Source: Actinomycetes bacterium
GTDB lineage: Bacteria; Actinomycetota; Actinomycetes; Mycobacteriales; Pseudonocardiaceae
DNA: 50,532 nucleotides
Assembly: GCA_021793175.1 (NCBI GenBank)
Contig: JAJYTH010000012.1
Coordinates: forward strand, 1 to 50,532
Direction: 5' to 3'
Positions 33,588-42,093 of this stretch are shown here, piece by piece (the stretch's first letter is position 1; each line of letters begins with the position of its first letter). Position numbers and translations under genes: made by a program. The notes below the pieces were generated by a model. It was not told the origin of the DNA, searched no databases, and saw nothing but the letters and a program-made list of their open reading frames with translations.

Positions 33588-34466
33588 TTAGTCGAACAGG
33601 CTCGTCTCCGAACGGATCTCCAACAGTTCGTACACCGGGCGACCGCGGCGGCCGTCGATGGTCGTCGTGCGCACGACTCGCAGCCGTGCCGTTACCGGCC
33701 GGTCGAGGTTCTCCTTGATCTCGTCGAGCAGATCGGGTGCCACGGCCCCTTGGATGGTGGTGCCCGTGTCCCGTTCGAGGTAGAAGATCCGGCGACGGGT
33801 GCGAACGCCGTCGAGCCTGCCCGACACCGTCTCGTATCCGACGTCTTCGCGCGATTCCCGCAGGCTGCTCTGCAACACGCGGGCCTGCTCGGTGGTCATG
33901 CTGCGCATAACCTCCTCGCCCGTCGTTGGGGTGAGGGACAGGGCGATGCTGGAGGTGCGCATGACGGAGTTCACGATGTCGCTCACCGCGTTGCGTACGG
34001 TGTCGCGTTGCAGCAGCACGGCGTCAAGTGCGCCGTCGTCGGAGCCGTTCACCGGCAGGAAGTCGCAGAGTTCCTTCACCGCCCGTTCCGACAGGGTCTC
34101 GATCCCGTCGGAGATGAGGGCGTCCGGCACGGATGTCTCCGGGAACCCGAAAAACATCGCGTTGCCCGCCTGGCCGCGTTGGATGAGTGGTGCTTTCTCC
34201 CGGTCGGAGGGCTGCACCGACGTGATCTCGGTCTGTGGGTTGCGGACGATGTGGCCGATCTTGGCCGTGGCGTCCTGCAACGCCCTGCTGAGGTCGGAGG
34301 ACGTGTAGGCGTCGAGGTGGGTGGAGTCCAGCACCGACACCCGCAGCAACGGGGAACGTGAAGTGCGTTCGAATTTGGCGTGCGCGGCCAGCGCGGAGGC
34401 GCGCGCGAGGTCGTCGAGCCACGTCCCGCCGGGAATGTTGTCGGACACCTGCCGGAAGCTCACCAT
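33588..34466 (-). CDS. Unknown protein coupled to a nucleotidyltransferase-like gene
   Basis: A 292-residue soluble protein, no signal peptide or membrane segment, that I do not recognise. It opens MVSFRQVSDNIPGG, contains an Asp/Ser-rich middle (VSVLDSTHLDAYTSSDLSRAL), and ends in a beta-rich part (RRRIFYLERDTGTTIQG, then RLRVVRTTTIDGRRGRPVYELLEI). The ATG at 34466 follows GGAGGTGAC and overlaps the upstream gene's end by seven bases, so translation is probably coupled. The tight overlap argues that the two proteins work together. Codon use and base composition look like those of neighbours. Confidence 0.7.
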   Translation of the reverse strand: MVSFRQVSDNIPGGTWLDDLARASALAAHAKFERTSRSPLLRVSVLDSTHLDAYTSSDLSRALQDATAKIGHIVRNPQTEITSVQPSDREKAPLIQRGQAGNAMFFGFPETSVPDALISDGIETLSERAVKELCDFLPVNGSDDGALDAVLLQRDTVRNAVSDIVNSVMRTSSIALSLTPTTGEEVMRSMTTEQARVLQSSLRESREDVGYETVSGRLDGVRTRRRIFYLERDTGTTIQGAVAPDLLDEIKENLDRPVTARLRVVRTTTIDGRRGRPVYELLEIRSETSLFD

Positions 34467-34951
34467 GTCACCTCCGCGAATCCCTTGACCGATCCCTCGA
34501 CGGGGCCGCGCGACCACACGGCCTCCCACACGTCCTCGTCACCGGGGTGGCAGAGGAACCCATCCACCAGTCCACTGACGGGTTGTACCTGTTCGAGGTA
34601 CGTCACCGGCTGTTCGGCGATCACACCACGTAGGGTGAACATCCCGTAGAACAGGGACCGCGCGGGACCGTCGAGGCGCTTGAGGGCGCCCCATTCGTCG
34701 GGAAGGAGCACCACGTCGACGTCGTGGGGCACCTCCGCCGAACGGATCGTGAGACTACCGGCGATCCACGCCCTGCCCGACGGGATCAGCCTGCACACCA
34801 CGCCGAGGTAGCCGCTCAGCGCGCTGAACAGGATCTCCCGTTCATTGCGGTGCGGGGCGTCCCACACGAACCGTTCGTAGATGTCGGAGAGGTCGGCCGG
34901 ATGCCGCCCGGGCGGGAGAACGTTCTCCGACGTCCAGTGCGGTAGCGGCAT
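34460..34951 (-). CDS. Nucleotidyltransferase-like protein (DUF6932-type)
   Basis: A 163-residue protein. LPPGRHPADLSDIYERFVW opens it, a helical segment follows, then WIAGSLTIRSAEVPHDVDVVLL. That last stretch has the GS...DxD layout of minimal nucleotidyltransferases and of DUF6932 proteins as I recall them; no second C-terminal catalytic Asp is obvious, so activity is uncertain. The ATG at 34951 has AAGGAT upstream. It overlaps the following gene of unknown function. Similar folds appear in toxin-antitoxin and antibiotic-modifying enzymes, but no specific role is supported. Confidence 0.6.
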   Translation of the reverse strand: MPLPHWTSENVLPPGRHPADLSDIYERFVWDAPHRNEREILFSALSGYLGVVCRLIPSGRAWIAGSLTIRSAEVPHDVDVVLLPDEWGALKRLDGPARSLFYGMFTLRGVIAEQPVTYLEQVQPVSGLVDGFLCHPGDEDVWEAVWSRGPVEGSVKGFAEVTW

Positions 34952-35011
34952 GCACGATCCTTACCTGCAGGCGGGAACCGGGACCAACCGGCAACCTATC
35001 AGCCCACCGGG

Positions 35012-35428
35012 TCAGCACTCGCGCCGCGGGCTGTCCTCCTCGGCCGCTTCCGTGTCGTGCTCGTCGGGCCACTCGTTACGCGCGTGCCATTCCGACGGGG
35101 ACACGGGCAGCACTCCTTGCCGCCGTCCTTCATCGGGTGCCGCGTTCGGTGTCGGCCGTGGCTGGGGCGAGGGGTACTGTCCCGGTGTCCGCTGTCCGAA
35201 CTGCAGTTGCGGCTCGACTCGCCGAATCTGCTGGGTTCGTTCGACATCACTCGGCTCCGGCGGCCGTGGGGCGGCGGTCTCGCCGCGTGCCGTGCCCGAT
35301 GACGTACCTCCGTCTTCCGAAACGACTCGGTCCCGCCGACCCGTGAACAGGACGAACGCCGCGATGGCGCCTCCCAGTACGAACGCGATCAACAGCCACA
35401 GCCAGATCTCGCCGAACAACCACAGCAT
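35012..35428 (-). CDS. Single-span membrane protein (ArfB-like)
   Basis: A 138-residue protein with one N-terminal membrane segment (LWLLIAFVLGGAIAAFVLF, about residues 9-27), then a Pro/Gln/Glu-rich, disordered tail ending acidic. It begins 35 bases after the OmpA/BON gene on the same strand and has GGAGGCGC before its ATG. In mycobacteria OmpATb (ArfA) is followed by small membrane proteins ArfB and ArfC; position and shape fit ArfB, but sequence similarity is not evident to me. Confidence 0.6.
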   Translation of the reverse strand: MLWLFGEIWLWLLIAFVLGGAIAAFVLFTGRRDRVVSEDGGTSSGTARGETAAPRPPEPSDVERTQQIRRVEPQLQFGQRTPGQYPSPQPRPTPNAAPDEGRRQGVLPVSPSEWHARNEWPDEHDTEAAEEDSPRREC

Positions 35429-35463
35429 GGTGCGCCTCCTGCCAGGTCTTGCCGCGCCCCGCG

Positions 35464-36135
35464 CTACCGCACGGTGATCTCCACCCTCCGGTCGATCGAC
35501 GACGTGCCGCTGTCGGACAACGGGCGGGTGGCGCCGTACCCGACAGGGTCGACCTGTCCGGGTGATACACCTGAGTCCACCAGTTCCTCCGCCACGGCCT
35601 CGGCGCGTTCGTGCGACAGCTCCCGGGCACTTTCCGGTTCGGCCCCGGATACCCGCGCCACATGGCCCGCTATCTCAAACCGCCAATCCGTGGGAGCCGT
35701 CTCCAGCAGTTCGGCGACGTTCTCCACCGCTTTTCGGCCGTCGGCGTCGAGGTTCGCCGAGTCCGCCGCGAACGTGATGGGTGTTTCGGCCAACGCCCTG
35801 TCGATCTCTCGTTGGAGACCCACTTTCCTGCTCGCGTCGGGATCTCGTGCGGAGGCCGGTTCGGCGATCTCCACCGAGCGCACGCCCTCGACCCCTTCGA
35901 GCATGGCCTTGGCGAACAGCGCGTCCTGCAGCGAGTCCGTCCGCACGGTCGCGTCGCGTCCCGAGAACGTGACCACGTCGGTGGGCAGGTGTGCCTGCTC
36001 CAAAGCGTCACGGGCACGGGTGGTGAGGTCGGACTCGATGTCGTCCCGTTCGACCAGTACCGCCAGGAGGGCGAGCACACCGCTCACCACCACCGCCAGG
36101 ACGGCGAGCACGGCGAAACGGCGCGGGGCGGACAT
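35464..36135 (-). CDS. BON-OmpA domain membrane protein (ArfA/OmpATb-like)
   Basis: A 223-residue envelope protein. A single N-terminal membrane anchor (about residues 7-27) is followed by a BON-like domain (about 35-95) and an OmpA-like domain (about 115-223). Its peptidoglycan-binding region shows ITFAADSANLDADGRKAV, ELSHERAEAVAEELV and DPVGYGATRPLSDS; the usual GHTD is GHVA here. The architecture matches mycobacterial OmpATb/ArfA, linked to acid adaptation and ammonia release in M. tuberculosis. It heads a two-gene unit with the small membrane protein. Confidence 0.82.
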   Translation of the reverse strand: MSAPRRFAVLAVLAVVVSGVLALLAVLVERDDIESDLTTRARDALEQAHLPTDVVTFSGRDATVRTDSLQDALFAKAMLEGVEGVRSVEIAEPASARDPDASRKVGLQREIDRALAETPITFAADSANLDADGRKAVENVAELLETAPTDWRFEIAGHVARVSGAEPESARELSHERAEAVAEELVDSGVSPGQVDPVGYGATRPLSDSGTSSIDRRVEITVR

Positions 36136-36249
36136 AACGTGACTGTAAGTCCGGGGCCACGCCCCCGCGACGCAACGCGGACGCGGGGGCGTGCGCGGAT
36201 CGTCCGTCGTGCGACCGAGCCCTCACTCGGGCCGGGCCACCTGGGTCGT

Positions 36250-37122
36250 CTAGGCCGACCGCGAGTGGCCCCGTTCCGAAACGGTCCTTTCGGCCAGCGT
36301 CGAGGTCGTCGAGGCCGTGGTGGTCGTGGAAGCCGTGGTGGCCGTGGTGGCCGTCGACGTCGTGACGGGGGCCAGGTACGGCCGTTTCGGCAGCACACCG
36401 TCGCCCATCGACTCGCCACGCAGCTGGCGGCGGATCCACGGCAGCAGGTGCGTCTTGGTCCATTCCAGGTCGGAGCGGCGCAGCGTCAGCCAGTTGGTGG
36501 GCTCGGTGTTCTCCGGCCACGGCTCCCGCCAGTCACTGTCGGTGGGCACGCCGAGCACCTCGGCCACCCGCAACGCGATCCTGCGGTGTCCCTCGGAGGT
36601 GAAGTGGAGCCGGTCGTCGCTCCACGCCCGCGGGTCGTTCAGCGCCTCCATCGCCCACAGGTCCACGACCTTGGCGCCGTGCCTGTCGGCGATGGCCCAC
36701 AGGTGGGCGTTGTAGATACCGACCTTGCTGCGCAGGACGCTCATCACCGACATGCCCTTGGTGTCAGGGCCGGTGAAGATCACCACTTCGATGCCGGCCT
36801 CGCGCAGTTTCGCGATGCCCTTCTCGAATTCCTCGGCGACATGGTCGACATCGGCACCCGGGATGATGATGTCGTTACCACCCGCGCACACGGTGACGAG
36901 GTCGGGTTTGGTGTCGAGCGCGATCGGTAGCTGCTCCTCCATGATCTGGGCGAGCAGTTTGCCTCGCACGGCCAAGTTCGCGTAGCGGAAATCGCTGCGG
37001 CCGTCGGCGAGGATCTCGGCCAGCCTGTCGGCCCAGCCCCTGAAGGTGCCGTCGGGCAACTCGTCGTTGAGCCCCTCGGTGAAGCTGTCCCCAATAGCAA
37101 CGTAGCTGTTGAACTGGGTCAC
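36250..37122 (-). CDS. SGNH/GDSL-type hydrolase with Thr-rich tail
   Basis: A 290-residue esterase-like enzyme without a signal peptide. SGNH blocks are visible: GDSFTEG with nucleophile Ser13, LAVRG (Gly block), AGGNDI (Asn block) and SDDRLHFTSEGHRRI (catalytic Asp/His). The core ends near residue 225. The C-terminus has a low-complexity Thr/Ala/Ser run (about residues 254-278), which is odd for a cytosolic protein, then a basic end. The GTG at 37122 has GGGAGGAGA upstream. The substrate is unknown. Confidence 0.87.
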   Translation of the reverse strand: MTQFNSYVAIGDSFTEGLNDELPDGTFRGWADRLAEILADGRSDFRYANLAVRGKLLAQIMEEQLPIALDTKPDLVTVCAGGNDIIIPGADVDHVAEEFEKGIAKLREAGIEVVIFTGPDTKGMSVMSVLRSKVGIYNAHLWAIADRHGAKVVDLWAMEALNDPRAWSDDRLHFTSEGHRRIALRVAEVLGVPTDSDWREPWPENTEPTNWLTLRRSDLEWTKTHLLPWIRRQLRGESMGDGVLPKRPYLAPVTTSTATTATTASTTTTASTTSTLAERTVSERGHSRSA

Positions 37123-37342
37123 GAACGTCTCCTCCCGCCAACGCCCATGTTGTTCACGACTGACCCGATAGCCTGCCTTCGCGCTGGGCAGCCACGCTAC
37201 CGTCAGTTAAATCTCAACTCCCCGATTTAACAATCCTCTCATTTTAGAGCTTGTTATTTCAATGAGTTCGGGCACTTCGGTGACTGTGGGGAACATCTCG
37301 GCCCGTGCGCGGTGGCGTCGAGGCCTGCGGCAGGCTGGAGGT
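37123..37342. promoter_or_regulatory. Divergent promoter region with AT-rich inverted repeat
   Basis: Between the SGNH and DUF3159 genes lies TTAAATC (37207-37213), 10 bases, then GATTTAA (37224-37230), a perfect 7-base inverted repeat inside an AT-rich stretch (37200-37262). It is a candidate operator or promoter core. Confidence 0.45.
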
Positions 37343-38053
37343 GTGAGTGACAGTTCCGCGAGCGATTATCGGCGAGAGTCACTGGCCACCCTGCTCGGTG
37401 GCCGGAAGGGCGCCGTGGACGCGAGCCTGCCGCCCGTCGTGTTCGTCGTGGGTTGGCTCGCCGGTGGGTCTTCCATCGGCTGGGGAGCGGCGGCCGCCAT
37501 CGCTGTGAGTGTGGTGGTCGGTGCGATCCGAACGGTCCGGGGCGGCAAGCCGCGTGCCGTGCTGATCAGTCTCGCCGCTGTGGTCGTGGCGGCGCTCGTC
37601 GCGTTGTACACCGGAAGGCCGGAGGACTTCTTCCTGCCGCAGCTGTTGTCCAACGTCGCGAGCGCCCTCGTGTGGGCCGTGAGCATCGTGGTGCGCTGGC
37701 CGTTGCTCGGCGCCATCGTGGGTCTTCTGCTGGGGCAGAAGACTCGTTGGCGCTCCGACTCCGCCCTGCTACGGGCCTACTCGCGCGCGAGCTGGGTATG
37801 GGTGTGCCAATACCTCGTGCGGGTGGTCGTGATCGGCGTGCTGTGGGCGTCGGGCCACGTGGTGGCGTTGAGCGTGGCGCGGGTGGTGCTGTCGTGGCCG
37901 CTGGTGGTAGCGACCATCGCGGTGAGCGGCTGGGTGCTGTACCGGTGCCTTCCCGACGACCATCCGGGCCTACGGCATCCGAGGGAAGCGGTCCCGGTGA
38001 GTTCCAACCACAGCGAGGGAAGCGGCGCGGGGAACGAGACGCCGGAGACGTGA
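37343..38053 (+). CDS. DUF3159 membrane protein
   Basis: A 236-residue integral membrane protein with about five to six hydrophobic segments (for example PVVFVVGWLAGGSSIGWGAA and AVLISLAAVVVAALVALYTG) and a polar C-terminal tail. LLGGRKGAVDASLPPVVF at the N-terminus is the DUF3159 signature I recall. Function is unknown; it is common in actinobacteria. The GTG at 37343 lies very close to GGAG; an in-frame ATG at 37262 would add 27 residues. Confidence 0.75.
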   Translation: MSDSSASDYRRESLATLLGGRKGAVDASLPPVVFVVGWLAGGSSIGWGAAAAIAVSVVVGAIRTVRGGKPRAVLISLAAVVVAALVALYTGRPEDFFLPQLLSNVASALVWAVSIVVRWPLLGAIVGLLLGQKTRWRSDSALLRAYSRASWVWVCQYLVRVVVIGVLWASGHVVALSVARVVLSWPLVVATIAVSGWVLYRCLPDDHPGLRHPREAVPVSSNHSEGSGAGNETPET

Positions 38054-38087
38054 GTGGCCCCCGGCAAGGGGGAGGTCCGGGGCCGTC

Positions 38088-39047
38088 TTACACCGTACTC
38101 GCTTTCGGACGTGCGGTGTCGGAGCCGAACGCGTCGAGCGCGGCGAGCCAGGCCGCACCACGCACACCGCTGTCGCTGCCCAGCACGGGGATATTGCCCG
38201 CGGCGGCGCGGATCGCCGCTCGCACCGCGATGCCCACGGGACTGTTCTCACCGAGCACGCTGCCGGCGAGCACCACCGGGGTGCGCTCACCCACGTCGCG
38301 CGCGGCGAGCGCCGTTTCGGTGAGTAGTTCGGCGGCGCGCTCCACGATCGACATCGCGGCGGGATCGCCCTCGGAGTGGGCGGCACTGACCAACGGCGCG
38401 TATCGCGCCAGGCGTACGGGTGGTTCGGCGTTGACGGCGGTGAGCAGGCGGTACGCGGCGTCGGGTGCCGCGGGATCTATACCCGCCGTGTCGAGCATCG
38501 CGTCCGCGAGCGTCGACGGCGGATGCACGCCGTTCAACACGTCGAGTGCAGTGCGTACGGCTTGCCTGCCGAGCCAGAATCCCGAGCCTTCGTCACCGAG
38601 CAGCCAGCCGTAACCGCCAACGGTGGAGATCATGCTTCTGTCCCGGATCCGGCCGGCGATCGAGCCCGTACCCGCCACGAGCACCGTGCCGTCGGGTTCG
38701 GCCGTCGCCGACACGAACGCCGCTTCGGCATCCGACACCAACCGTGGCCTCGGCGCGTGGACGAACCCCAGCCGCGTCCACGCGCGCTCGAACACGGCGG
38801 CGACGTCCGGGTCGGTGAGCTTGCTGCGCCCCGCCATGCCGATCACCCATGCCCGCACGTCGTCGGGATCGAGTCCGGCCATGGCAGCGCCGATCGCCTC
38901 GACCATCGCCCCGGCCGCCGACTCCGGTGGGTAGGAGTTCGGGTTCGCGCCGCCCGCGCTGCCGCTGCCTCGCACCCGTCCTTCGGGATCGACGACCCAG
39001 GCCCGTGTGGACGTGCCTCCGGCGTCCACCCCGATCGCGAGACTCAT
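38088..39047 (-). CDS. nagK: N-acetylglucosamine kinase (BadF/BadG family)
   Basis: Phosphorylates GlcNAc (or a related amino sugar). A 319-residue ASKHA-fold kinase: VDAGGTSTRAWVVD (phosphate-1), GTVLVAGTGSIAGR (phosphate-2), GGYGWLLGDEGSGFWLGR (NagK signature), and a C-terminal VVLAGSV segment (adenosine). The ATG at 39047 overlaps the SIS-gene stop (ATGA), so it is translated with the deaminase. The upstream frame to 39233 belongs to shadow coding. It lies in the DasR locus. Confidence 0.9.
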   Translation of the reverse strand: MSLAIGVDAGGTSTRAWVVDPEGRVRGSGSAGGANPNSYPPESAAGAMVEAIGAAMAGLDPDDVRAWVIGMAGRSKLTDPDVAAVFERAWTRLGFVHAPRPRLVSDAEAAFVSATAEPDGTVLVAGTGSIAGRIRDRSMISTVGGYGWLLGDEGSGFWLGRQAVRTALDVLNGVHPPSTLADAMLDTAGIDPAAPDAAYRLLTAVNAEPPVRLARYAPLVSAAHSEGDPAAMSIVERAAELLTETALAARDVGERTPVVLAGSVLGENSPVGIAVRAAIRAAAGNIPVLGSDSGVRGAAWLAALDAFGSDTARPKASTV

Positions 39048-40123
39048 CGCGTCTTGGTCACCTTGTGCAGTCCACGCGGCCGGTCGGGATCGAATCCCCG
39101 GGCGAGGGAGAGGCCCAGCGCCAGGCGCTGAATGGGCAGTACCTCCACGATCGGGGAGATCTCCTCGGCGGTCTCCGGGACGGGGATCGTCAGCGCGGCG
39201 GTCGGCACCGAATGCGCGGCCGATCCGACGCACAGCAGGTCGGCGCCCCGCTCGGACAGCGTGTCGAACACGTCGAGCATGGAACCGCCGCCCGCTCCGG
39301 TGCCGGCGATCCCCACCACGGCCGTCTCGGCGTCGACGGCGGCGATGGGACCGTGGAGCAGGTCGGTACCGCTGAAGGCGCGGGTCGGCAGGTAGCTCGT
39401 CTCCGAGAGTTTGAGTGAGCTCTCCAACGCGGTGGCGTACGAGTAGCCGCGCGCCGTGGTGAGGATGCGGTCGGCGAAGCGGTACCGCGCGATGGCGCGC
39501 TCGACGTCCTCAGCCGTGTCGGTGAGCGTGCGCGAGGCGAGTTCGCCGATGTCGCCGACGTGCTCGGCCTCGCCGCCCCGAACGGAGTCGATCAGCAGGT
39601 ACAGCGCCAGCAGCGTGGCGGTGTAGGTCTTGGTGGCGGCGACCGCTTTCTCGATGCCCGCACGCACGTCCACCGCCAACTCCGCCACTTCCTGCAGCGG
39701 TGACGACGGTGTGTTGGTGACGGCCACGGTCAGCGCGCCCTGCGCGCGCGCCGCCTGGGTGACCTCCAGCAGGTCGTAGGATCCGCCGCTTTGGCTGACG
39801 GCGATCAGGAGTACGTCGGTGAGGTCCTGTTCGGCGCGGTAGAGCGTGGTGGTGGACGGCGACACGTGCCCAGCGGGCAGCCCCAGCAGCACTTCGATGA
39901 GATACTTGGCGTAGATGGCGGCGTGGTCGCTGGTGCCTCGGGCGGCCAGGAGCACGAACCGGGGACGGCGTTCCGCGATCGTCTTGCCCACTGCGGCGAT
40001 GTCGGAGCGGGCCTGCACGAGCCGTGTGAGCACGTCCGGTTGCTCGGCCACCTCGGCGGCCATGTGCTCGCCAGGTCTGGTGTCGCTCACGGTTTTCACC
40101 TTGCCTTCACCCGAATCGGTCAT
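39044..40123 (-). CDS. SIS-domain glucosamine-6-phosphate deaminase/isomerase (NagB-II/AgaS type)
   Basis: A 359-residue protein with two SIS modules and no N-terminal glutaminase domain, so it is not GlmS but a NagB-II/AgaS-type aldose-ketose deaminase. Diagnostic stretches: LLAARGTSDHAAIYAKYL, LLIAVSQSGGSYD (phosphate loop), GIEKAVAATKTYTAT (catalytic Glu and Lys region), SSLKLSETSYLPTRAFS and a C-terminal RGFDPDRPRGLHKVTKT. It probably interconverts glucosamine-6-phosphate and fructose-6-phosphate. The start may be ATG 40123 or GTG 40099 (GAAGG five bases upstream). It is first in the operon with nagK and divergent from dasR. Confidence 0.85.
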   Translation of the reverse strand: MTDSGEGKVKTVSDTRPGEHMAAEVAEQPDVLTRLVQARSDIAAVGKTIAERRPRFVLLAARGTSDHAAIYAKYLIEVLLGLPAGHVSPSTTTLYRAEQDLTDVLLIAVSQSGGSYDLLEVTQAARAQGALTVAVTNTPSSPLQEVAELAVDVRAGIEKAVAATKTYTATLLALYLLIDSVRGGEAEHVGDIGELASRTLTDTAEDVERAIARYRFADRILTTARGYSYATALESSLKLSETSYLPTRAFSGTDLLHGPIAAVDAETAVVGIAGTGAGGGSMLDVFDTLSERGADLLCVGSAAHSVPTAALTIPVPETAEEISPIVEVLPIQRLALGLSLARGFDPDRPRGLHKVTKTR

Positions 40124-40138
40124 CCGAGGCCATTCCGA

Positions 40139-40154
40139 ACCGGTCTAGACCATT
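40139..40154. promoter_or_regulatory. DasR-responsive element (dre) operator
   Basis: ACCGGTCTAGACCATT holds the perfect palindrome GGTCTAGACC and matches the Streptomyces dre consensus (ACTGGTCTAGACCAGT as I recall it) at 14 of 16 positions. It lies between the deaminase/nagK operon and dasR, so it can control both and give autoregulation. Confidence 0.88.
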
Positions 40155-40232
40155 GTTGGACACGTTCAACGTACTATCCGAAGGGTACGTTCCAGGTGAG
40201 GGGGGTAGGTGTCGCACTTAAGGGAGTCGGCA

Positions 40233-40967
40233 ATGGTGGAGACGCTTTCCAGTACGAGAGCGCCGCGGGAACCCAAGTACTGGGCGCTCAAACAACACCT
40301 GCTCGACCTGCTCGAATCCCTGCCCGCCGGCGCGGCCATCCCGACGGAACGGGCGTTGGCGTCGGAGTTCGCCGTCTCTCGGACCACGGTCCGTCAGGCA
40401 CTGGCGGATCTGACGGCCGAGGGCAGGCTGCACAGGGTGCAGGGCAAGGGCACGTTCGCCGCGGAACCCAAGATCGCCCAGCGGTTGCAGTTGTCTTCCT
40501 ACACCGAGGACATCCGCGCGCAGGGCAGGGAACCTTCGTCGCAGTTGTTGGAGATCGACGAGATCCCGGCCGAGGGTGAACTGCCGAGGCTGTTGAGGAT
40601 CCGCACCGGGGCGAAAGTTCTGCGGGTATGGCGATTGCGCCTGGCCGATGACGAGCCCATGGCCCTGGAGACCACTCATCTGCCGTCCGCGCGGTTCCGC
40701 GGACTCCGCAAGCACATCGAGTCGGGCGGGTCGCTGTACGAGGCGTTGCAGGAACGCTACGGCGTGGAACTGGATCGGGCGGAGGAGGCCATCGAGACGT
40801 CGTTGGCGGGCCCGCGGGAGGCCGAACTGCTCGGCGCGGACGTCGGGATGCCGGTGCTGCTGTTGGAGCGCCAGACCTTCGCGGTGGACGGCAAACCTGT
40901 CGAATACGTGCATTCGATCTATCGAGGGGACCGCTACAAGTTCGTCACGACACTGACCCGTCCGTGA
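40233..40967 (+). CDS. dasR: GntR/HutC-family regulator DasR
   Basis: A 244-residue global regulator of chitin and GlcNAc use. The winged helix is at about residues 35-75 ([20 protein letters not shown]); the UTRA effector domain follows, with [31 protein letters not shown] and [15 protein letters not shown], which track Streptomyces DasR very closely from memory. DasR is released by glucosamine-6-phosphate, the substrate handled by the divergent genes. The ATG at 40233 has AAGGGAG upstream; an in-frame GTG at 40209 is also possible. A dre site lies about 80 bases upstream. Confidence 0.93.
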   Translation: MVETLSSTRAPREPKYWALKQHLLDLLESLPAGAAIPTERALASEFAVSRTTVRQALADLTAEGRLHRVQGKGTFAAEPKIAQRLQLSSYTEDIRAQGREPSSQLLEIDEIPAEGELPRLLRIRTGAKVLRVWRLRLADDEPMALETTHLPSARFRGLRKHIESGGSLYEALQERYGVELDRAEEAIETSLAGPREAELLGADVGMPVLLLERQTFAVDGKPVEYVHSIYRGDRYKFVTTLTRP

Positions 40968-41117
40968 CCGAGTCGTCGCTCTTTGTCCACAATAGACTTC
41001 ATTTGAGATCGCCGTGCTCCCTGGAACGTAATCGTGCTCACGTCCGGCAACGCTGGGAGCGACTCGAACGATTCTTTCGTTAGAGGGGTATCCGGGGAGT
41101 GCGAGCAGATCGAGAGT

Positions 41118-42038
41118 ATGAGCGACGACAAGAAGGACGACAAGAAGAAGGTCGAAGACGAGGACTCGAAGAAGTCGGGCATGTCGCCCCTACAGGTGGC
41201 GGCTGCCGGGCTGGCCGCCGTGACGGCGGCGTTCCTGTGCTCGACGTTGGGTGTGTACGGCACAGTGCTCGGCGCGGGCCTGCTCAGCGTGGTGACCACA
41301 CTCGGTAGCGAGTTGTACATGCGGTCGCTGGAGCGGACGAAGGAGGCGGCGCGGAAACTGTCGGCCGCCCGGCCGCGCCGTAAAGGGGCCGGTTCGGATC
41401 CGATGACGGACCCGGACAAGACCGTGTATCTCGCCGTGCCCACTTCGGAGCAGTTGACCGAGTACGCGGCGGCCATGGAACGCACCCGAGTGCTGTCCTC
41501 CTCCGGCGCCGCCGAGGACGCCCGCGAACGGCGTCAATGGTGGCGACGGCGGGGACCGGTGCTGGCGGCTACGAGCGCGCTCGGGTTCTTGCTTTGCATG
41601 TTGGTGGTGACCGGTTACGAAGGCGTCACCGGCAAGGCTCTGTCGGGAGAGGGCACCACCACGGTGGGCAGCATCGTTCGCGGTGGTGCCGGGGTCGGTG
41701 GGGACCCCCAACCGCAGGAGAGTGACACCGACGTGGAGCAGGAGACCGACGGGGAGACCACTCCCGCGCCCACGGCGACCCAGGACGGCGAGTCCTGGCC
41801 GGGAGGGGACACCGACGGGACACGACCCACCACGGAAGTGCAGCCGGTGCCGCCCGAGACGTCGAAGCCGGTTCAGCCGACTCGGCCGACCCAGCCGACT
41901 CAGCCGACCCAGCCCGGCGAGAATACGACGGTGCCCGACGAGCCCACCCAGGAGCCTCAGCCGACCCAACCCGGCGATGGTTCGGGTGGTTCGGGTGGTT
42001 CGAACGAGCAGGCACCGTCGGTGTCGGAGAACTACTGA
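41118..42038 (+). CDS. Two-span membrane protein with Pro/Thr/Gln-rich extracellular tail
   Basis: A 306-residue protein. A Lys/Asp-rich N-terminus (MSDDKKDDKKK) precedes a Gly/Ala-rich hydrophobic segment (about residues 24-62), a charged cytosolic loop (about 66-146), a second segment (about 147-167), and a long acidic, Pro/Thr/Gln-rich tail. The tail holds a PTQPTQPTQP repeat (bases about 41878-41916) and ends SVSENY. The tail should lie outside the cell and span the wall. The ATG at 41118 has a modest GAGAG upstream. No family is recognised. Confidence 0.75.
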   Translation: MSDDKKDDKKKVEDEDSKKSGMSPLQVAAAGLAAVTAAFLCSTLGVYGTVLGAGLLSVVTTLGSELYMRSLERTKEAARKLSAARPRRKGAGSDPMTDPDKTVYLAVPTSEQLTEYAAAMERTRVLSSSGAAEDARERRQWWRRRGPVLAATSALGFLLCMLVVTGYEGVTGKALSGEGTTTVGSIVRGGAGVGGDPQPQESDTDVEQETDGETTPAPTATQDGESWPGGDTDGTRPTTEVQPVPPETSKPVQPTRPTQPTQPTQPGENTTVPDEPTQEPQPTQPGDGSGGSGGSNEQAPSVSENY

Positions 42039-42093
42039 ACTACCGAGGCCGGCTGAAGAACGGCCCGAAGCGGTGGGTAGGAGGAGTGAGGCG

